Shown here one piece after another: positions 24,383 through 31,570 of a stretch of DNA of 64,000 nucleotides. The stretch lies in assembly GCA_035304385.1 (NCBI GenBank), contig DATGQD010000046.1, positions 1-64,000 of the forward strand, in the 5' to 3' direction. Source of the DNA: ZC4RG29 sp035304385. GTDB lineage: Bacteria > Bacteroidota > Bacteroidia > Cytophagales > Cyclobacteriaceae. The position numbers and the translations under genes are program-made. How positions within the stretch are numbered: the stretch's first letter is position 1; each line of letters begins with the position of its first letter. The notes under the pieces are model-generated. The model saw only the letters and a list, made by a program, of their open reading frames with translations. It had not been told where the DNA came from and did not search any database.

Positions 24383-24991
24383 CTAGTACGACATCATCAC
24401 TACCCCGACGTTAAAGCCGATGCTGTTAAAGCCGTCGTAGCCGAAATAATCGCTCTTCGCCGTTGAAAAAGTATAGTGGGCAGCCGCTGTGAGACCCCAT
24501 TTCCCGCCAAAGGGGAAAAGGACACCGACCTCCGGACGTCCCAGGAATCCCCAGTTTTGATCGTTGTCGGTGTAGATGTTATAATACTGGAAATACCGGT
24601 TCAGCGACGCGCCGATGCCGAGGCCGGCATAAGGCATCACCCGCTCCGTTCCGAACGGCAAAAAATACTGCCCGCTGACCGTAAGACCGTACGAATACAC
24701 ATAGTTAAAATAATCGGTGGTGATGGTCCGCGATCCATCTACAAATGTAGCCGTGGGGTAGTATTGGTCATATGTCGCCCAGGTGTAATCAAAGCCGACG
24801 GCAAATTTCTCGTTGATCAGTTTCCGATACCCGAACCGCACGCCCTTACCGGTATCCTCATCGATCCAGGAGGTATTTGAAAGGGGCTTATTAGGCATCC
24901 AGGCGAGGTAGAAGTAACGGTCGAAATCCTGCGCAAAGCTTGAGACGGTGCACAGCAGCAGAAACGCAAGACAGGTAAGCCAGGCTTTCAT
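24383..24991 (-). CDS. Outer-membrane beta-barrel protein
   Basis: This 202-residue protein has a signal peptide (MKAWLTCLAFLLLCTVSSFAQ). The mature part is an eight-strand-like barrel rich in Tyr, Phe and Gly (KFAVGFDYTWATYDQYYP, YSYGLTVSGQYFLPFG, VMPYAGLGIGASLNRYF, EVGVLFPFGGKWGLTAAAHY), similar in style to OmpW/OmpA-like porin-domain proteins of Bacteroidota. The function is unknown. Its ATG is four bases after the stop of the DUF4136 lipoprotein gene, so both are made from one transcript and probably work in the same envelope process. A strong terminator follows immediately. Confidence 0.8.
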   Translation of the reverse strand: MKAWLTCLAFLLLCTVSSFAQDFDRYFYLAWMPNKPLSNTSWIDEDTGKGVRFGYRKLINEKFAVGFDYTWATYDQYYPTATFVDGSRTITTDYFNYVYSYGLTVSGQYFLPFGTERVMPYAGLGIGASLNRYFQYYNIYTDNDQNWGFLGRPEVGVLFPFGGKWGLTAAAHYTFSTAKSDYFGYDGFNSIGFNVGVVMMSY

Positions 24992-24995
24992 AAAA

Positions 24996-25631
24996 TTAGT
25001 CTCTTGTCAGGTAAGAAGATTGATGGAAAGCCTGATCGATGGCATCGAGCGTCTGCTGATGCAGGTCGACCGAGCTGTAGACGTCGCCCAACTGGGCATT
25101 CCATATCACGGTTACTTGGTTTTGAGCATTTATATTTTTCAGGTCAATTATTTCCAGAACCAGCACGCCCGTGTTGTAGGCATAGGTCTGCACATAAGGG
25201 TAATAGTAGTGTCCATAGTATCCGTAATAGCCGGGATAATAGTAGCCGGGATATCCATAACCCGGATATATGTAATCCTGGAAGATATTAAGGTTCTTGA
25301 GAATATATGCGTTGACTGCCAGGTCAGGATCCTCTTTGATGCCGACGGATTGATAACCCCGTGCATTCATATTACTCATCACCTGGGTAACCACAGGTCG
25401 TGCATACCGATCGCCTATAATGATAGTATCGTCACTGGCGATATTGGATACAAGGCCGATCGTGTCAAGCGGCATATAGTACGTGAGGTAAGAGCCAAAG
25501 TCGGCATCATCGTCGAAGTTTGTCGAGACAACAAATTCGTCGAACAATTTCAGTTCATCAGGCTGCGGTTCGCATCCCCAGGAGATCACCACTACGCACA
25601 CCGCCAGAAGAATAACCTTAAGGGCATTCAT
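24996..25631 (-). CDS. DUF4136 lipoprotein
   Basis: This 211-residue predicted lipoprotein has a signal sequence ending in ISWGC, with Cys20 as the likely lipidated residue. The ATG at 25631 is preferred to one 42 bases upstream because it sets the signal peptide at the N-terminus. DUF4136 features are visible: an early FVVSTNFDDDADFGSYLTYY, then IASDDTIIIGDR, VMSNMNARGYQSV and DLAVNAYILK. The middle carries a striking Tyr/Gly/Pro-rich stretch (about residues 123-150, YPGYG repeats), as in many family members. The outer-membrane barrel gene follows four bases downstream. Confidence 0.85.
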   Translation of the reverse strand: MNALKVILLAVCVVVISWGCEPQPDELKLFDEFVVSTNFDDDADFGSYLTYYMPLDTIGLVSNIASDDTIIIGDRYARPVVTQVMSNMNARGYQSVGIKEDPDLAVNAYILKNLNIFQDYIYPGYGYPGYYYPGYYGYYGHYYYPYVQTYAYNTGVLVLEIIDLKNINAQNQVTVIWNAQLGDVYSSVDLHQQTLDAIDQAFHQSSYLTRD

Positions 25632-25733
25632 TGAATTCAGTTTTATCTTTAAACGTAACGCTTTGCTGCCCATAATAATTGCAGGTCAGCGCCCGGCTAT
25701 TAGACCCGATTTTCTTCCAACAAGTTTAAATTC

Positions 25734-26645
25734 TCACAAAATAATCCCAAGGCCGAAAAGCAGGACAAATGCCAGTGTTGCCATGGCCATCTGTTTCAGT
25801 CCCTGATCTAATTCCGCTGGCGTCTTACGCGCTACCATCACCCCGTTCCGGACAAACGCAGGAAGAACGAGGAGAAACAGCCATTGCCAGGGGGACTGAT
25901 AATTAACGACCGTGTAAACGATAGCGCTCAAGTACCCTGCCGAAAGCAGGAACCAATGATAGCGGATGGCGTTCCTTCTTCCGATACGGACCGGAATGGA
26001 GTACTTTCCCGCCCTTCGGTCGGACTCAATATCTCGTATGTTGTTGATGTTCAGCACGCCCATAGAGAAAAATCCACAACTCAGGGCAGGCAGCACGTCG
26101 ATCACAAAAACCTGCTTCGTGAACAGGTAGGCCGACCCGAGGACACCGACCAGGCCAAAGAAGATGAGCACGGACACATCGCCGAGGCCGATATATCCGT
26201 ACGGCCGGTTTCCCACCGTATAGGCTACGGCGGCAACAATGGACGCGATGCCGAGCAGAAAAAAGAACAGCAGCGCATTCCAGTCGCGACCAAACGCCAC
26301 GATCAATAGCGTTATGCCGCTCGTGAGGCACAAGCCCACGAACAAGAACAGCGCGTTGCGCATTTGTGTCGGCGAAATCACACCGGATTGCACCGCGCGG
26401 GCAGGGCCCTTTCGATGCACGTTGTCAGCGCCATGCACAGAGTCGCCATAGTCGTTCGCCAGATTGGAAAGTATCTGTAACAGGACGGTGGTCACCACAC
26501 ATAAGAGGAATATGTCCATCCGAAATGCCTGTGCGCTTCCGGCCAGAAACGCGCCCATGCCAATGCAGGCAAGCGCAAGCGGCAACGTCCGAAGACGGAA
26601 CGCGCGAAGCCAGGCCTTTATCGGGTTACTCTTAACGGTCGGCAT
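25734..26645 (-). CDS. menA: 1,4-dihydroxy-2-naphthoate polyprenyltransferase
   Basis: This 303-residue UbiA-family integral membrane enzyme attaches the polyprenyl chain in menaquinone synthesis. The first Asp-rich motif is NLANDYGDSVHGADN around residues 60-75, and the second is NNIRDIESDRRAGKYSIPVRIG around residue 200. About eight hydrophobic segments fit the family. The start KSNPIKAWLRAFRLRTLPLA is typical of MenA. No other men genes are nearby. Other UbiA members are possible, but the motif context fits MenA best. Confidence 0.92.
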   Translation of the reverse strand: MPTVKSNPIKAWLRAFRLRTLPLALACIGMGAFLAGSAQAFRMDIFLLCVVTTVLLQILSNLANDYGDSVHGADNVHRKGPARAVQSGVISPTQMRNALFLFVGLCLTSGITLLIVAFGRDWNALLFFFLLGIASIVAAVAYTVGNRPYGYIGLGDVSVLIFFGLVGVLGSAYLFTKQVFVIDVLPALSCGFFSMGVLNINNIRDIESDRRAGKYSIPVRIGRRNAIRYHWFLLSAGYLSAIVYTVVNYQSPWQWLFLLVLPAFVRNGVMVARKTPAELDQGLKQMAMATLAFVLLFGLGIIL

Positions 26646-26734
26646 TGCTGCGAAGTTAATGATTTAGATGCAGATGCCGACGCAATTGCTTCGATGACAG
26701 ACCGGCGCCTGCTTCTCCATCTGCAACTTCACTG

Positions 26735-27466
26735 CTAGATTCCCAGCACTTCCTTCAGTCGGGCATATCCTGACTTACTCACCGGTATCTGTTGTCCGTC
26801 TCTCAATACCGCGATATGGCTTTCTTTCTGATAGGGATCGATCCGGGTAATGCGATTTACCGCCACGAGGTGGGAGCGGTGCACGCGAACAAACTGTTTC
26901 GGATCGAGCGCCTTCTCGTAATACTGGAGGGTCTTGTTCTTAAGAAAACTCCCCTCGTCGGTGACGACCCGAACAAAATCGTCGTCCGCCTCGAGATAAT
27001 GGATATCCGCAACGGGGATGATCCGCACTTTCGTGCCGGTTTTGACTACGATGCGTTCGTGATTGATCGGTGCGTCGGCCAGTGTTCCGGCAAGCTGCTT
27101 CGACTGTTCGCCAGCTGCGCGGGCCATGAACTTTTCAATCGCCTTTTTGAAACGATCTTCGGAAAAGGGCTTTAACAAATAATCCGTTGCGTTCGCTTCG
27201 AAGGCGCGGATCGCATACTCATCGAACGCTGTAATGAAAATAACGGCCGGTGGATCGTCAATGAGTTCCAGCATCTCGAAACCGTTGATCTTGGGCATCT
27301 GGATGTCGAGAAAAACGAGGCCGGGGTTATGCTGCTGAATGGCCTTGACGCCTTCGAAGCCGTCGTTACATTCCTCTACCACTTCGAAATCGGGATAAGC
27401 TTGCAGGTAGGATTTCACGATCTCGCGGCTCAAGGGTTCGTCGTCGATAAGGACTGTTTTGATCAT
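26735..27466 (-). CDS. LytTR-family response regulator
   Basis: This 243-residue response regulator has a receiver domain (residues 1-120; Asp8/Asp9, phospho-acceptor Asp54 in VFLDIQMPKINGFE, Lys in YLLKPFSEDRF) and a C-terminal LytTR DNA-binding domain (ADIHYLEADDDFVRVVT, FVRVHRSHLVAVNRI). It binds direct repeats at target promoters in the wider family. Its ATG overlaps the stop of the histidine kinase gene by four bases (ATGA), so the pair is translationally coupled. Together with the LiaF-like and DUF4288 genes upstream it forms a four-gene unit. Confidence 0.95.
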   Translation of the reverse strand: MIKTVLIDDEPLSREIVKSYLQAYPDFEVVEECNDGFEGVKAIQQHNPGLVFLDIQMPKINGFEMLELIDDPPAVIFITAFDEYAIRAFEANATDYLLKPFSEDRFKKAIEKFMARAAGEQSKQLAGTLADAPINHERIVVKTGTKVRIIPVADIHYLEADDDFVRVVTDEGSFLKNKTLQYYEKALDPKQFVRVHRSHLVAVNRITRIDPYQKESHIAVLRDGQQIPVSKSGYARLKEVLGI

Positions 27467-28503
27467 GGTTCCCTGGGAATCTTCAAAGTTACAGTAAATA
27501 CATAGTTAACGGCGGCCGTATGCACGAGGTCGTTACGTGCAAAGAGCAGATACATCCGTCGCCGAAGGCCTGCCAGCCCAAAGCCGTTGCCCTTCGACGT
27601 AAGCGCATCTGCGCTGAATGGGTTGGTAACGCGTATCTCGAGAAGGTCATCAATCTGCCGGGCATCAAGTGATATGGTGACGCTTCCCGTCGTGCCGTAT
27701 AATCCGAACTTGATTGCATTTTCCACCACCGGCTGGAGTACGAGCGTGGGTATGCGCCAATCCATGAGCTCATTATCGAACGAGGTCACCACTTCCAACC
27801 TGTGACCGAAGCGTACCTTTTCGATTTCAAGATACAGTTGAAGATAGTGCCACTCCTCTTCAAGACGGACCCAGTGTTCATCGGCGCGTTTCAGTGTGAT
27901 CCTAAGGAATTCCGACAGCTGCTCCACCATTCTGCGCGCTTCGGGAGGCCGCACGAGAATAAGTGCATTGATGGAATTCAGGCAGTTAAACAGAAAGTGC
28001 GGTTGCAATTGCAGCTGGAGCTTTTGCAGCTCTGCTTCTCTCACCATGGTGGCAGTAGCCTGTTGTCGCGCATTTTCCGCCTGTTCATCGCGCACCCGAA
28101 AATGCAACACGCTGGCGATAGTCAGGCCGCCCATGAGGAGAAAATTGAAACTCCACCGCAGCGGGGCGGCGCGGTACACGAATTCCTGGTAGTCGAATCT
28201 GCCTGTAGATTGAGGCATGACAATTTCGATCGTGAGCCAGACGCATACCAACGAGAGGAAAAGACTGACGGCCGTAGCAAACCACAGCTTTCCTCCTTCC
28301 GGCATAAACCGGCGGAGGGCCACGATCACTATCGCGGTGGTGAACAACACAGCGCCGTTGCTGACGGTGCTGTCCAGCCACGCCAGGCGCGAATCGACGC
28401 CGAGTTTTGCGTGAAGGACCCAGGCATGGAAGCTTATCCAGGCGACGACCGCGAGGCCGACGAGAAGCCAGCGTGTACGGGAGAGAAAGGCGTTGAGCGT
28501 CAC
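27463..28503 (-). CDS. LytS-type sensor histidine kinase
   Basis: This 346-residue kinase starts with GTG. The N-terminal half has four hydrophobic segments without a sizeable extracytoplasmic domain, so it probably senses within or at the membrane. The His_kinase domain has the acceptor His in LQLQPHFLFNCLNSINAL, followed by PTLVLQPVVENAIKFGLYG (N box) and GNGFGLAGLRRRMYLLF (G box). It partners with the overlapping LytTR regulator. The DUF4288 gene ends 29 bases upstream and the LiaF-like gene is first in the unit, suggesting control by a LiaF-like membrane protein. Confidence 0.92.
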   Translation of the reverse strand: MTLNAFLSRTRWLLVGLAVVAWISFHAWVLHAKLGVDSRLAWLDSTVSNGAVLFTTAIVIVALRRFMPEGGKLWFATAVSLFLSLVCVWLTIEIVMPQSTGRFDYQEFVYRAAPLRWSFNFLLMGGLTIASVLHFRVRDEQAENARQQATATMVREAELQKLQLQLQPHFLFNCLNSINALILVRPPEARRMVEQLSEFLRITLKRADEHWVRLEEEWHYLQLYLEIEKVRFGHRLEVVTSFDNELMDWRIPTLVLQPVVENAIKFGLYGTTGSVTISLDARQIDDLLEIRVTNPFSADALTSKGNGFGLAGLRRRMYLLFARNDLVHTAAVNYVFTVTLKIPREP

Positions 28504-28532
28504 GCGACAGGTAGTGAGATTATGTTAATGCG

Positions 28533-28901
28533 TTATTCGCCGGAAATTCGGGCCTCAAGAATGCGTTGTGCTTTGGCACGGGTCATCGCGACATACTCGC
28601 CCGGGTCGCCCGGCTCGACGATCTGTCCGTACAATTGTTCCCCGTCGTCAAGGGCAGCGATTCTGCATACGTCCTCGACGGCCAGAAACTTCCATTTCAC
28701 CAGTTCATCATTTACGTTGGAAAACGATGTCTCTCCCATCTTTCCGATGATCTGCGCCTTCTCAAGCGCCCAGTCGGCGTCATCGGCCCGGATTAACCTG
28801 TATTGAATATCGAATTGAGGTATATGCCGTCCCTCGCCGGTTACAATCTGGTAAACCAGTTTTGCAAGATACCAATTCATGCCTTCAGGAAGTTTTGTCA
28901 T
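28533..28901 (-). CDS. DUF4288 protein
   Basis: This 122-residue soluble protein matches the DUF4288 pattern: NWYLAKLVYQIVTGEG at the start, then FDIQYRLIRADDADWALEKAQIIG and VKWKFLAVEDVCRIAALDDGEQLYGQIVEP, in pieces that fit the family's conserved Trp, Tyr and Glu positions. Function is unknown. The ATG overlaps the stop of the LiaF-like gene by four bases (ATGA), and the kinase gene follows 29 bases later, so it is a structural part of the signalling operon. It has no membrane segment or signal peptide. Confidence 0.85.
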   Translation of the reverse strand: MTKLPEGMNWYLAKLVYQIVTGEGRHIPQFDIQYRLIRADDADWALEKAQIIGKMGETSFSNVNDELVKWKFLAVEDVCRIAALDDGEQLYGQIVEPGDPGEYVAMTRAKAQRILEARISGE

Positions 28902-29731
28902 GCGTAACTCTTAATTTCAATCCCCGCACAAATCGCTGTTCCCGTTATCACGAGAATTTTATCTCGTGCAGCTGAGGCGGATCCGGCACGTTTGTCGTTG
29001 ATGCCGCCCAAAATCGCCACCAGGTCGGACTCTACCGACCAGTTGGCGGGCACAATGAGGGTTGTTCCCCCGAAAAATTGAGTAAGGTCGATGGTGGCGC
29101 GGTGCTGAATATCGGCATGCGTGAGGTCAAGCTCCACCCCGCCGAAAATTGCTGTAACGTCCGCAAACCTGAAATTTTTGGTAAAGAGGCGTCTCTTTAT
29201 GGCGCCAAATATGGCCGTCAGGTCAACCGTGTCCTCCCCATTACCGTCGCCGGCCGCGCGCGGCTCCTGCGACGCCGGTCCGGAGGAACCGGCGGTCGGC
29301 GCTTCCGTGAGTTGGGTGTCCTCCGCCGCTGTATGCCGATATGGATTATGCGGCGGTTCGCCCCGCGGCGGCGGTGTGGGCCGTCCAACGGTACCCCTAA
29401 ACAAGACCAGGACGCCCACCAGAATTATGATCAGCGGCCACAGATACGGCTCTACCGCCCACGTAAACGGCAAGTGGTGCTTGGCGAAAAAGAACGCGCC
29501 GACGAAGATCATGATAAACCATCCGATTCCTGAGAAGTTCTGCCTGGCCCCTACGAGGAATCCGATGGCAATAAGGAGCACCGGCCAGGTCAGCAGCCAA
29601 TGGGGAAAAACGAAGAAGTCGAGCCTGTCCAGCAGGATCAGCATGCCCACGGCGATAATGACAGCACCGACTACCCTTCGATTGTCTTTGCATGGTCTTG
29701 GGCTTCGCTCCCTGGTCGTTGTGGTATTCAT
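28898..29731 (-). CDS. LiaF-like membrane protein
   Basis: This 277-residue protein has a basic N-terminus, then four hydrophobic segments between about residues 20 and 110 (DUF5668/LiaI-LiaF-like: VVGAVIIAVGMLILLDRLDF, WLLTWPVLLIAIGFLVG and others). A low-complexity Pro/Thr/Ala linker (110-165) leads to a C-terminal beta-helix-like domain (FRFADVTAIFGGVELDLTHADI, IDLTQFFGGTTLIVPANW), the cell-wall-active antibiotic-response/YvqF type. In Bacillus, LiaF inhibits the LiaS kinase. Here it heads an operon with a kinase and a LytTR regulator, so an analogous role is inferred. Confidence 0.85.
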   Translation of the reverse strand: MNTTTTRERSPRPCKDNRRVVGAVIIAVGMLILLDRLDFFVFPHWLLTWPVLLIAIGFLVGARQNFSGIGWFIMIFVGAFFFAKHHLPFTWAVEPYLWPLIIILVGVLVLFRGTVGRPTPPPRGEPPHNPYRHTAAEDTQLTEAPTAGSSGPASQEPRAAGDGNGEDTVDLTAIFGAIKRRLFTKNFRFADVTAIFGGVELDLTHADIQHRATIDLTQFFGGTTLIVPANWSVESDLVAILGGINDKRAGSASAARDKILVITGTAICAGIEIKSYA

Positions 29732-29844
29732 AGTTTTGAATTATACCCGAAATAACGACGGAAAACGCCTTCTGGCCACCCTATTTAGGGGGGTGCCGGC
29801 AGTTTCCCGGTGAACACCGGGGTTTTTGAGGGTGAATGCGGAGA

Positions 29845-29929
29845 AAGAGTTGAAGAATTGAAGAGTTGAAGAGCCTTTTCTGCTAAGGACGCAGGAGCAG
29901 GGGCAGGAGCAGATGCAGGGGCAGGGGGG
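29845..29929. repeat. Purine-rich low-complexity repeats (GAAGAGTTG and GGCAGGAGCA)
   Basis: Short tandem units lie between the LiaF-like and DoxX genes: GAGTTGAAGAATTGAAGAGTTGAAGAG at 29847-29873 in variants, then GCAGGAGCAGGGGCAGGAGC-like units at 29891-29929. Similar GCAGG/GCAGATGC pieces occur at 8962-8983 and 55188-55209. I see no gene here. Confidence 0.55.
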
Positions 29930-29968
29930 CTTGCTTTACGACAGATCGTAGGGCGGCCACGGGTTTGC

Positions 29969-29998
29969 TCGTGAAGCGGCCAAAGGCCTGCTTCACGA
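29969..29998. terminator. Inverted repeat overlapping the DoxX stop codon
   Basis: TCGTGAAGC (29969-29977) plus GGCC pairs with GGCC plus GCTTCACGA (29990-29998) around an AAA loop, with one extra T: 13 bp. It contains the DoxX stop (29993-29995) on the minus strand and probably ends the peroxidase-DoxX transcript. GCTTTAC at 29933-29939 nearby resembles the repeat family at 6656 and 9487. Confidence 0.55.
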
Positions 29999-30397
29999 CT
30001 TGAGTCTCGCATCAAACGCATAACGCCCCGGCCCTGTGAAGAACAGTGTTGCAAAACAGGTCAGCAACAGGGACGGCACTTCCTTGCGTGCGAAGGGATC
30101 GTCGGCGTGGACGACGAACACGACGGTCGCCATGGTGATGATCAGCGGGATCAGCGCATAGCGGGTGAAGAGCCCGAGGCCGAGCAGAACGGCGCAGAAA
30201 AATTCCGCCAATACCGCGAAGGTGAATGTAATTTCAGATCCCAGACCGAAGGGGTCTCCAAAGGCGTGAAAACGCTCTTTGAAGTTCGCCAGCTTGGGCC
30301 ATCCGTGTGTGAGCATGATACCCGCCGACGCGACCCGCAAAACAAGCAATCCTAAATCGAGGGAGAGGGGGGCAATACGCAGTAGTCTTCTAAACAT
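29993..30397 (-). CDS. DoxX family membrane protein
   Basis: This 134-residue protein has four hydrophobic segments and the DoxX pattern LLVLRVASAGIMLTHGWPKLANFKERF near the start, FAVLAEFFCAVLLGLGLFTR in the middle, and a C-terminal LLTCFATLFFTGPGRYAFD. DoxX proteins are membrane subunits associated with thiol or oxidative-stress systems in several bacteria, though their biochemical role differs by context. It lies 15 bases after the second glutathione peroxidase gene on the same strand, so it belongs to a three-gene stress operon. Confidence 0.9.
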   Translation of the reverse strand: MFRRLLRIAPLSLDLGLLVLRVASAGIMLTHGWPKLANFKERFHAFGDPFGLGSEITFTFAVLAEFFCAVLLGLGLFTRYALIPLIITMATVVFVVHADDPFARKEVPSLLLTCFATLFFTGPGRYAFDARLKS

Positions 30398-30412
30398 GAG
30401 TTGCCAATAACA

Positions 30413-30988
30413 TCAATTACCAATAATAAGATCAAGTATCTCACGATCCAGTGGATTCACTTTCGATGGAAAAAACTGTACATGGGTGGCGTCTTCATTC
30501 ACTAAATACTTGCAAAAGTTCCACGATGGAAGTTTTCCTGTCATTCCTTCCAGCCATCGGTACAGGTCGTGGCGATCTTTGCCTTTAACGCTGATCTTCT
30601 CAAACATCTGGAAGGTGACGCCATAATTCTTCTCGCAGAATGCGGCAATGGCTTCGTTGTCGGCGGGCTCCTGCCACAGGAAACTATTGGCAGGAAATCC
30701 GAGTATCACCACCTTATCGCCGTAATCTTCGTGGAGTTTCTGAAGGTCGGCGTACTGCGGTGTATATCCACACTTGGAGGCGGTGTTGACAATCAGGAGT
30801 TTCCTTCCGCGATAGCGGGAGAATGGGATAGGAGTTCCGTCGAGGGCTTTGATTTCAAAGTCGTACAGCGAGCCCTCCACCTTCTTCTTAGCGCCAGACA
30901 GTTTTTCCGATAAAAAAGATCCAATGCCCATACTCACAAGGATAAACGTCGGAACTATTAAGAATATAACCTTCCTATTCAACTTCAA
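30413..30988 (-). CDS. Membrane-anchored glutathione peroxidase-family thiol peroxidase
   Basis: This 191-residue protein starts with TTG at 30988, eight bases after the stop of the sister gene. Residues 7-24 are a hydrophobic anchor absent from the sister protein. The peroxidatic Cys73 lies in ASKCGYTPQYADL, the Gln in WQEP, and the Trp-Asn pair in PSWNFCKYL. Cys118 in IAAFCEKNYGVTF matches the resolving Cys of thioredoxin-dependent enzymes, so thioredoxin rather than glutathione is the likely reductant. The usual NQFGGQEP loop is altered to NSFLWQEP. It probably arose by duplication of the gene just upstream. Confidence 0.9.
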   Translation of the reverse strand: MKLNRKVIFLIVPTFILVSMGIGSFLSEKLSGAKKKVEGSLYDFEIKALDGTPIPFSRYRGRKLLIVNTASKCGYTPQYADLQKLHEDYGDKVVILGFPANSFLWQEPADNEAIAAFCEKNYGVTFQMFEKISVKGKDRHDLYRWLEGMTGKLPSWNFCKYLVNEDATHVQFFPSKVNPLDREILDLIIGN

Positions 30989-30996
30989 CGCAGCGA

Positions 30997-31491
30997 TTAC
31001 AGCTCGTTGAGGATTTGTTTATCAAGTGGGTTGACCTTCGAATCGAAGAATTTTACCGTGCCGTCGGCTTTTACGAGATACTTGCAGAAATTCCATGACG
31101 GCTCTTGTCCGGTCTTTTCCTTGAGCCAGGCATACAGCGGATCCTGGTCGCCGCCCTTAACGGAAATTTTTTCGAACATCTGGAAGCTTACCCCGAAGTT
31201 CTTTTGGCAGAATTCCGCGATCTCTTCGTTGGACCCGGGTTCCTGTCCTCCAAAATTGTTAGCGGGAAATCCGAGCACGACAACCTTGTCGCCATACAAC
31301 TCATGCAGCTTTTCCAGGTCGGCATACTGCGGTGTAAATCCACACTTCGACGCGACGTTCACAATGAGCAGGTTCTTGCCTTTGTATCGTGAAAAATCAA
31401 TCGGCTTACCGTCGATTGAATTCTTAGTGAAGTCGTATACCGAAGAAACATTAGTCACCATCATAGCTGCAACAATTAGCATGAATTTCAT
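30997..31491 (-). CDS. Glutathione peroxidase-family thiol peroxidase
   Basis: This 164-residue protein has a short hydrophobic N-terminus (MKFMLIVAAMMVTNVSS) that may be a signal peptide. Catalytic residues are peroxidatic Cys50 (ASKCGFTPQY), the Gln in NNFGGQEPG and the Trp-Asn in PSWNFCKYL. Cys95 in IAEFCQKNFGVSF would be the resolving Cys of the 2-Cys, thioredoxin-dependent type. It reduces peroxides, probably in the periplasm if the N-terminus is cleaved. It is first in a three-gene unit with a close paralogue and DoxX. Confidence 0.93.
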   Translation of the reverse strand: MKFMLIVAAMMVTNVSSVYDFTKNSIDGKPIDFSRYKGKNLLIVNVASKCGFTPQYADLEKLHELYGDKVVVLGFPANNFGGQEPGSNEEIAEFCQKNFGVSFQMFEKISVKGGDQDPLYAWLKEKTGQEPSWNFCKYLVKADGTVKFFDSKVNPLDKQILNEL

Positions 31492-31570
31492 AATGTGGGG
31501 GGTTGTCTATGTAAACGAGATTTTTTGTCAGTCCGTTCGCTAATATAGAAGTTCCTGATCACTCTGTCCA

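Noticed and set aside
27802..28806. 334-codon plus-strand open frame opposite the kinase gene
   Set aside because: The minus-strand kinase and DUF4288 genes have clear motifs; the plus frame is charged and His/Arg-rich low-information sequence typical of antisense frames in moderately GC-rich DNA.
29845..29929. Possible CRISPR array
   Set aside because: Units are 8-12 bases, abut each other, vary in sequence and have no spacers; no cas genes are present.
30413..30988. Starting the second peroxidase at the internal ATG (codon 20)
   Set aside because: That would cut off the hydrophobic anchor and leave a long gap in a compact operon; the TTG eight bases after the previous stop fits better.
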